From positions 1 through 5,315 of the forward strand of contig JAPLPA010000256.1 in NCBI GenBank assembly GCA_026400415.1: a DNA stretch of 5,315 bases. Reading direction: 5' to 3'. A model generated the notes under the pieces. That model was not told the DNA's origin, did no database searches, and saw only the letters and a list, made by a program, of their open reading frames with translations. Position numbers and translations under genes: made by a program. The DNA is from Afipia sp. (GTDB lineage: Bacteria > Pseudomonadota > Alphaproteobacteria > Rhizobiales > Xanthobacteraceae). Below are positions 1 to 4,055 of the stretch, in pieces; the first letter of the stretch is position 1, and every line of letters starts with the position of its first letter.

Positions 1-197
1 GCATTCGCAGCCAGCGCGAAGCAGGTGAAGAAATTGCCGGAACCGATCCGGGCGCGCCCAGCTTGCCGCGTTTGGGGCGCAAGATGATTTGGACCACGAT
101 CATCTCAGCAATCCTCTATGGTGCAATGGCGTTTCTCTATGCGCGAGGATATCTCGGCATCGAAAGGCTGTCGAAGATGATGGGCTTGCCATTTTAG
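1..197 (+). CDS. DUF1467 family membrane protein, C-terminal part (5' truncated by window edge)
   Basis: The first full codon is at position 3 and the frame runs 64 codons to TAG at 195-197; the start lies outside the window. The visible part has a soluble stretch with GTDPGAPSLPRLGRKM, then one hydrophobic helix (about residues 29-50, WTTIISAILYGAMAFLY) and the ending GIERLSKMMGLPF. The 'GTDPGAP.LPR.GRK' segment, the second helix and the 'IERLS..MG.PF' ending match my memory of DUF1467, a small two-helix inner-membrane protein of unknown function in Alphaproteobacteria of about 90 residues, so roughly two thirds is present. In Bradyrhizobium relatives this gene commonly sits just upstream of proS; here the copper cluster lies between them. 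No function can be assigned. Family assignment is fairly sure, from memory of the motif only. Confidence 0.8.
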   Translation, partial: IRSQREAGEEIAGTDPGAPSLPRLGRKMIWTTIISAILYGAMAFLYARGYLGIERLSKMMGLPF

Positions 198-199
198 CG

Positions 200-368
200 C
201 AAAAAAAGAGCGAGACCGAAGTCCCGCTCTCAAACTTGTGTCGACCCTATATTTTCCCCGTAAAGGTTGGATTTATCCTTGATTGAACGGGGCGACGCTG
301 CTTTTGCGCGCCAGGGCTCCTCCCGAGACTTGGACCACCAGACGATGCGAATGAACGCATCGGCCTGA
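200..368 (-). ncRNA. Candidate small RNA of about 165-170 nt, minus strand, unidentified family
   Basis: A strong leftward terminator ends a region with no credible leftward protein gene. Upstream of it on the minus strand are two more hairpins: GATGCG/CGCATC (plus coordinates 344-349 with 356-361, extendable to 341-364 with one mismatch) and CCCCGT/ACGGGG (256-261 with 287-292, with an inner AAGG/CCTT helix). A possible sigma-70 promoter at 403-375 would place the start near 368, giving a modular three-hairpin RNA. Between the first two hairpins the RNA would expose GGGAGGAG; the plus strand here reads CTCCTCCC (317-324). I do not recognise the family. It does not show the rod shape of 6S RNA or the conserved parts of tmRNA, SRP RNA or RNase P. 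Existence and 5' end are inference; the hairpins and terminator are seen directly. Confidence 0.4.
201..230 (-). terminator. Intrinsic terminator facing left (minus strand)
   Basis: Bases 207-216 and 221-230 form the stem around the loop at 217-220. Read on the minus strand the stem is AGAGCGGGAC / GTCTCGCTCT: ten pairs including one G-U, closed by a UUCG tetraloop, and followed immediately by a run of seven T (201-207 on the plus strand is a run of A). Read on the plus strand the stem has an A-C mismatch and no T run follows. The signal is therefore oriented for leftward transcription, although its place 10 bases after the DUF1467 stop could also help end that transcript. Confidence 0.75.
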
Positions 369-374
369 GGGCGT

Positions 375-403
375 TGTCTAGCCGAACGATTTCGCCTTGT
401 CAC
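375..403 (-). promoter_or_regulatory. Possible sigma-70 promoter for the leftward small RNA
   Basis: On the minus strand GTGACA (403-398) matches the -35 consensus at five of six bases. It is followed after exactly 17 bases by TAGACA (380-375), a weak -10 with three of six matches. The start would fall near 368. The spacing and -35 are good and the -10 is poor, so this is a candidate only. Confidence 0.3.
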
Positions 404-460
404 GTTTTTCGGCAACGATTGTCTACATTTTTGGCGGCGCACAAAATATTCGGTCGCGCG

Positions 461-507
461 CCCTTACCCCGGTAGGGATTGATTAAAGGTAGCGGGTGTT
501 TGTAGAT
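461..507 (+). promoter_or_regulatory. Possible promoter with overlapping imperfect palindrome upstream of the copper cluster
   Basis: Bases 461-477 read CCCTTACC-CC-GGTAGGG, an inverted repeat (CCCTACC against GGTAGGG) with one extra T in the left arm. Viewed as TACCC-N5-GGGAT (465-479) it resembles the TACCC/GGGTA half-sites of CsoR/RcnR-type metal repressors, with the last two bases swapped. A weak sigma-70-like pair follows: TTGATT (479-484), 17 bases, then GTAGAT (502-507), so the dyad would touch the -35. This is the only such arrangement seen in the 400-base gap before the copper genes. The regulator identity is speculative, and DUF2946-led operons can be controlled after initiation, so no repressor is required. 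Confidence 0.25.
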
Positions 508-605
508 CGAACGCGGGGTCGCGCGCGGATTTGAGGTCAGCACTCGGGTATCGACTCAATCGGACGCGGACATTAAGTAGGGTCGTGAAGCGGGACGTGA
601 ATTCG

Positions 606-980
606 ATGCGCCGGCAGTTCGGGAAATTTTTTCCTGTCGTCATCATAGCGATATGGGTGCAGGTTTTCGCACCTATCGGCGCATATTGGACGATGGCGGC
701 GGCGATGGACCCGTTCGGGTCTGCACCGATTTGCTCCCCTTCATCAGCCGCCAAATCAGGTCAATCGGCTCCGGACGGTCAGCAGCAATCTCATGCAGAT
801 TGCTGCCAACTTTGCGTCATCGCACATAGCAGTGCGTCACCGCTCACATCTCCTGAACCGATCGTTGCGACGACCGTTCGTTCCGCGCAGCAGATCGTTT
901 GGCTCGACCGGCAATTTGACTTGCCGCCCACCGAGCGCGACTCGCCCGCACAAGCCCGCGCGCCACCTTCTTATTCCTGA
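606..980 (+). CDS. DUF2946 family protein, likely copper-responsive upstream ORF (CruR/CutF-like)
   Basis: This 124-residue product has a basic start (MRRQFGKFF), one hydrophobic segment (about residues 9-34), then a soluble part with C43, H63, C66, C67, C70 and H74 in the arrangement HxxCCxxC, and a Pro-rich end (RAPPSYS). The Cys cluster and RAPP ending typify DUF2946. In Bordetella pertussis (CruR, bp2923) and Rhodobacter capsulatus (CutF) such genes are upstream ORFs whose nascent chain senses copper through the Cys motif and controls the genes downstream. The neighbours here, a TonB receptor and a PCu(A)C chaperone, are the Bordetella arrangement. I chose ATG 606 because it begins a normal signal-like N-terminus and has GGGA 10 bases upstream; a TTG at 531 would add 25 atypical residues without a clear ribosome site. 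The family call is confident; the regulatory role is inferred from order and motifs. Confidence 0.82.
   Translation: MRRQFGKFFPVVIIAIWVQVFAPIGAYWTMAAAMDPFGSAPICSPSSAAKSGQSAPDGQQQSHADCCQLCVIAHSSASPLTSPEPIVATTVRSAQQIVWLDRQFDLPPTERDSPAQARAPPSYS
925..977 (+). promoter_or_regulatory. C-rich, G-poor stretch, possible Rho loading (rut-like) region
   Basis: By hand count these 53 bases contain 27 C and 11 G. They span the last codons of the DUF2946 gene, after the Cys cluster. Rho loads on C-rich, G-poor, ribosome-free RNA, and copper-triggered Rho termination in this position is the reported mechanism for the Bordetella DUF2946 operon. Base composition alone is weak evidence, because this GC-rich genome can produce such stretches by chance. 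Confidence 0.3.
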
Positions 981-1068
981 GTGAACTGTCCGTAGCCGGA
1001 GCGGCATGCGTGCCGTTGCGGCCAATCGCATGCGTGGGGCTGCTTTCGGCAGCCATCAGGAATTTTCC
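981..1068 (+). promoter_or_regulatory. Structured leader between DUF2946 gene and receptor, with receptor ribosome binding site
   Basis: The 88-base spacer holds two hairpins: CGGCA-TGCG-TGCCG (1002-1015) and GGCTGC-TTTCG-GCAGCC (1038-1054). A 9-base direct repeat GCATGCGTG occurs at 1004-1012 and 1028-1036. The second hairpin ends 3 bases before AGGAA (1058-1062), which lies 6 bases before the GTG at 1069. No T run follows either hairpin, so they are not intrinsic terminators. A structure right beside the ribosome site fits control of receptor translation or ribosome/Rho coupling by the upstream ORF. That role is inference from the CruR and CutF precedents. Confidence 0.4.
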
Positions 1069-1141
1069 GTGTACCGAAGACGAGCCATTTACAACGCGAG
1101 CACACTTGCGCTTGCCGGTGGGTTTGCGGAGTGGCAGGTGA
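1069..1141 (+). other. Signal-peptide-coding start of the TonB receptor, out of frame with its body
   Basis: GTG at 1069 has a good Shine-Dalgarno (AGGAA, 6 bases upstream) and encodes MYRRRAIYNASTLALAGGFA, a basic n-region followed by a short hydrophobic stretch as in a Sec signal peptide. This frame continues to TGA at 1279-1281 (70 codons), but after about 1141 it encodes Cys/Arg-rich sequence unlike a receptor. The receptor body lies one frame over: that frame opens after TGA 1139-1141 and reads DAAANQKKKPKRKPAV from 1157, a normal linker before the TonB box. One extra base (or two missing) between about 1139 and 1160 would explain this. It may be a true mutation making the gene a pseudogene, or a sequencing error. 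The end coordinate is approximate. Confidence 0.55.
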
Positions 1142-1243
1142 ACCTGGATATCCGTCGATGCTGCGGCAAATCAAAAGAAGAAGCCAAAGCGCAAGCCTGC
1201 TGTTTCGTCCGCGGCGACCGACGTATCAACGCGGACGCTGCCC

Positions 1244-3466
1244 GTGGTCGAGGTGCGCACCGATCGGATCGGGGCAGGTGATGTGCCGCCGATAAAGCAG
1301 AAATATCAATTGCCGCAGACGGCGGAGAGTCAAACCGGCGATCAGATTCGCGAGCGGGTGAATGCAGTCGACACGACAGACACGATCAAATACATGCCGA
1401 GCCTTTTCGTGCGGAAACGAAACTACGGCGACAACCAGTCGGTGCTGGCGACGCGCACCACGGGGCTTGGCGCAAGTGCGCGAAGCCTCGTCTATGCCGA
1501 CGACATTTTGCTTTCATCGCTGATCGCCAACAACAATACGCTCGGCGTGACGCAATGGGGCTTGATAGCGCCGGAAGAAATCAAGCTGGTGGATTTTCTC
1601 TATGGACCTTTTTCGGCGGCCTATCCCGGCAACTCGGAGGGGGGCGTCTTACTATTCACCACGAAGATGCCGGAAAAATTTGAGTTTACCGCGAAGCAGA
1701 CCGAAGCTTTCCAGACCTTTGACTTTTACAAGACCAGCAAGACGTATGGCGCGCATCAGACAAGTCTCAGCGTGGGCGACAAGAAGGACCGCTTTTCGTA
1801 TTTCATAAGCGCAAATTATCTGAACAGCGATACGCAGCCGCTGGGCTGGGTGACGACTGCGACAATTCCTGCGGGCACGACCGGAACTATTCCGCAATCC
1901 AGCCGCGTTCCGGGAACCGCCGCAAACGTCGTTGGCGCGAGCGGGCTGATGCACAGCGAGCAGGAAAACATCAAAGGCAAATTCGCCTATGAGTTGACGC
2001 CGTGGGTGACAGCGACCTACACGATCGGACTCTGGAACAACAATCAGATATCGAACGTGCATTCGTATCTCAGCGCCACGGCAACCGGCGCGCCGACCTA
2101 TGGCGGCGTGGCGGGCTTTGCGAGTGGCCGGTTCAACTGGGATCAGACGCGTCTTGCGAATGCCGTGTCGCTGAAATCCGACACCAGAGGCCTGTTCGAC
2201 TTCGATCTCTCCGTTTCGCATGTCGATTTTCTACGCGACACCCAGCGCCTGCCATTCGGCGTTCTCACAGGAACGACGTTCACGCAATACGGACGAGTCG
2301 CGCGCCTCGACGGCACAAACTGGACCAATGGCGACGCGAAAGGCATCTGGCGGCCGAGCGACACCCACGAAGTCAGCTTCGGCTTTCACGCCGACCGTTA
2401 TGTTCTCAACAACCCGACCTATAAGACGGCTGACTGGCTCAGCGGGCCGGACTCTTCAAACGAACTTTACTCGGCGAGCAAGGGCGTGACGCGCACACTC
2501 GGGATCTGGGCGCAGGATGCGTGGCGGTTCGCCCCGCAATGGAAGCTGACGACAGGTGTACGTCTGGAAGACTGGCAGGCCTATGATGGTTTTAACCTAT
2601 CCACCACCACGGTCGCGGCGACAGGTGCCATCAGCAGCACCGTGCCCATCAACCAACCGTCATTGGGCGCGCAGCGTGCCTCACCAAAATTGTCGCTGGC
2701 ATTCGAACCAAATCAGGATTGGCTGGTGACAGCTTCGTTCGGAGCGGCGTCGCGCTTTCCGACGGTCGCCGAGCTTTACCAGATCGTTGCGTCTGGCGCG
2801 GTATTCGCGGTGCCGAATCCCAATCTGAAACCCGAAGACGTTTTTAGCGAAGAGATCGCTTTCGAGCGGCGCTTTACCGATGGCAAGGTCAGGCTGTCGT
2901 TCTTCTTCGAAGATGGCCGCAACACGCTTGTATCGCAGCTTGCCGCGACAAAGGACTCCAATGGAAATTCGGTCAACGCGTCCTTTGTGTCGAATATCGA
3001 CAAAACGCGCACCCGCGGCGTCGAACTTGCCGCGCAGAAGAACAACGTGCTGTTCGATCGGCTTGAAGTGTTTGGAAGCATAACCTACACGGACGCGCGC
3101 ATCGTCTACGATCCGACGTTTGTCAGTACAGTAGGCGGCACGTCGGCGAACGGAAAATACCTGCCGAACATTCCGCCGTGGCGTATCACCGCGGGCGCAA
3201 CCTATCGTCCCGACGATATGTGGTCACTCACCGCTGCCATGCGCTATGCAAGCAAGCAGTATTCGACGCTCGACAATACCGACACGGTCAACAACGTGTA
3301 TCAGGCGTTCGATTCCTACACCGTCGTCGACCTGCGCGTTCAGCGCAAGGCCACCGAGAATGCGACCGTCAGTTTCGGCATCGACAATGTCAACAATGCG
3401 AAATACACGCTGTTCCACCCATTTCCCCAACGCACGTATGTCGCCGACGTCCGTGTGAAATTCTGA
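1244..3466 (+). CDS. TonB-dependent outer-membrane receptor, probably for copper uptake; N-terminus apparently frameshifted
   Basis: From GTG 1244 the frame encodes 740 residues. The plug domain spans roughly residues 21-141, with the hallmark LVDFLYGPFSAAYPGNSEGG (about 115-134); the 22-strand barrel fills the rest, with NPNLKPEDVFSEE typical of an extracellular-loop/strand region, and the chain ends in YVADVRVKF with the terminal Phe expected for barrel assembly. The receptor would import a scarce ligand using TonB-ExbBD energy; copper is inferred from the flanking DUF2946 and PCu(A)C genes (compare BfrG and OprC). GTG 1244 is probably not the real start: it falls inside the TonB box (TLPVVEV, 1235-1255), has no good ribosome site and gives no signal peptide. 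The same frame is open back to 1142, and a signal peptide lies in another frame from 1069. Unless the frameshift is an error, the protein is likely not exported. It lies 19 bases from the next gene, so they are co-transcribed. Confidence 0.85.
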   Translation: MVEVRTDRIGAGDVPPIKQKYQLPQTAESQTGDQIRERVNAVDTTDTIKYMPSLFVRKRNYGDNQSVLATRTTGLGASARSLVYADDILLSSLIANNNTLGVTQWGLIAPEEIKLVDFLYGPFSAAYPGNSEGGVLLFTTKMPEKFEFTAKQTEAFQTFDFYKTSKTYGAHQTSLSVGDKKDRFSYFISANYLNSDTQPLGWVTTATIPAGTTGTIPQSSRVPGTAANVVGASGLMHSEQENIKGKFAYELTPWVTATYTIGLWNNNQISNVHSYLSATATGAPTYGGVAGFASGRFNWDQTRLANAVSLKSDTRGLFDFDLSVSHVDFLRDTQRLPFGVLTGTTFTQYGRVARLDGTNWTNGDAKGIWRPSDTHEVSFGFHADRYVLNNPTYKTADWLSGPDSSNELYSASKGVTRTLGIWAQDAWRFAPQWKLTTGVRLEDWQAYDGFNLSTTTVAATGAISSTVPINQPSLGAQRASPKLSLAFEPNQDWLVTASFGAASRFPTVAELYQIVASGAVFAVPNPNLKPEDVFSEEIAFERRFTDGKVRLSFFFEDGRNTLVSQLAATKDSNGNSVNASFVSNIDKTRTRGVELAAQKNNVLFDRLEVFGSITYTDARIVYDPTFVSTVGGTSANGKYLPNIPPWRITAGATYRPDDMWSLTAAMRYASKQYSTLDNTDTVNNVYQAFDSYTVVDLRVQRKATENATVSFGIDNVNNAKYTLFHPFPQRTYVADVRVKF

Positions 3467-3485
3467 CGATAGAAAAGAGCCAGAC

Positions 3486-3971
3486 ATGAAAAAAATGTTC
3501 AGAGTATTCGCCGTCGCTGCAACCGCGCTGTTGCTGACCGCGCCTGCGTTCGCTCACGGTTTCAAAGTTGGCGACCTAACCATTGGGCATCCGTGGACCC
3601 GAGCGACGCCGGGCGGAGCAAAGATCGGCGGCGGTTATTTGTCGATCACCAATGAGGGAAAGACGCCGGAGGCTGCCGGTCACGGTGAGATCCATGAGAT
3701 GAAAATGGACGGCGGCGTCATGACCATGCGGCCTTTGGCGGGCGGCATCGAGATCAAGCCCGGCGAAACCGCCAAGCTCGCACCGGGTGGATATCATGCG
3801 ATGTTCATGGACCTTAAGGAGCCGCTCAAGGAAGGCACGCTTGTCAAAGGGCAGCTGCAGTTCGAGAAGGCCGGCAAGGTCGATGTCGAATTCAAGGTCG
3901 AATCCATCGGTTTTACTGGCGAAAAATCCGGCGGTGCGATGGGCGGAATGCCGATGGATCACAAGCACTAG
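3486..3971 (+). CDS. Periplasmic copper chaperone PCu(A)C
   Basis: This 161-residue protein starts at ATG 3486 with AAGAG 6 bases upstream and has a clear Sec signal peptide (MKKMFRVFAVAATALLLTAP, probable cleavage after AFA at residue 23). The mature part has the PCu(A)C fold signature: IHEMKM with H70, ten residues to M81 (MRPL), then PGGYHAMFM with H104 and M106, the His/Met set that binds Cu(I). The C-terminal tail is Met/His rich (GGAMGGMPMDHKH), like the flexible tails that bind a second copper. PCu(A)C proteins carry copper in the periplasm, typically to the CuA or CuB sites of cytochrome oxidases with Sco proteins. Being third behind the DUF2946 gene and receptor, it would accept imported copper. 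The loop between NEGKTPE and the HEM motif is about ten residues shorter than I expect for the family. Confidence 0.93.
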   Translation: MKKMFRVFAVAATALLLTAPAFAHGFKVGDLTIGHPWTRATPGGAKIGGGYLSITNEGKTPEAAGHGEIHEMKMDGGVMTMRPLAGGIEIKPGETAKLAPGGYHAMFMDLKEPLKEGTLVKGQLQFEKAGKVDVEFKVESIGFTGEKSGGAMGGMPMDHKH

Positions 3972-4055
3972 CACCATGATCCAGCCCTTGTGTTTTGGCG
4001 GGACTTCCGGTTTCAGTGACAGGCCTCGAATACCCTCCGATTCACGAGTTGACCC
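3972..4055 (+). other. Spacer between the copper cluster and proS, no clear terminator
   Basis: These 84 bases contain no hairpin followed by a T run, so the copper transcript may read into proS. A weak promoter candidate is GTGACA (4016-4021), 17 bases, GATTCA (4039-4044), with a good -35 and a poor -10. The only Shine-Dalgarno hint for proS is GAG at 4046-4048. Nothing else is seen. Confidence 0.4.

Noticed and set aside
200..368. 6S RNA, tmRNA or SRP RNA
   Set aside because: The three separate hairpins do not form the long rod of 6S RNA, and no tmRNA tag, tRNA-like end or SRP core sequence is visible.
230..442. Minus-strand 70-residue reading frame spanning the gap after DUF1467
   Set aside because: It overlaps the terminator and hairpins, is rich in Arg/Ser/Lys with no recognisable domain, and the structure fits a small RNA better. 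Conservation of this 'protein' in annotations could simply reflect a conserved RNA.
531..605. Upstream TTG start extending the DUF2946 protein by 25 residues
   Set aside because: No clear ribosome site, and the extension (Arg-rich) would bury the natural signal-like N-terminus that begins at ATG 606.
464..754. Minus-strand 96-residue frame opposite the DUF2946 gene
   Set aside because: Antisense shadow of a real gene, no domain and no ribosome site recognised.
1139..1200. Programmed ribosomal frameshift joining signal peptide and receptor at the AAAAGAAGAAG run (1172-1182)
   Set aside because: The needed shift is +1 (or -2), there is no stop in the donor frame or stimulatory structure seen, and such a mechanism is not known for receptors. 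A plain indel or sequencing error is simpler.
1006..1281. A separate 91-residue gene between the DUF2946 gene and the receptor
   Set aside because: Its middle is the receptor's signal peptide (start best at GTG 1069) and the remainder is Cys/Arg-rich out-of-frame translation of the receptor linker and TonB box.
1652..2221. Minus-strand 189-residue frame inside the receptor gene
   Set aside because: Antisense to a well-supported barrel; Arg-rich low-complexity composition typical of shadows in GC-rich DNA.
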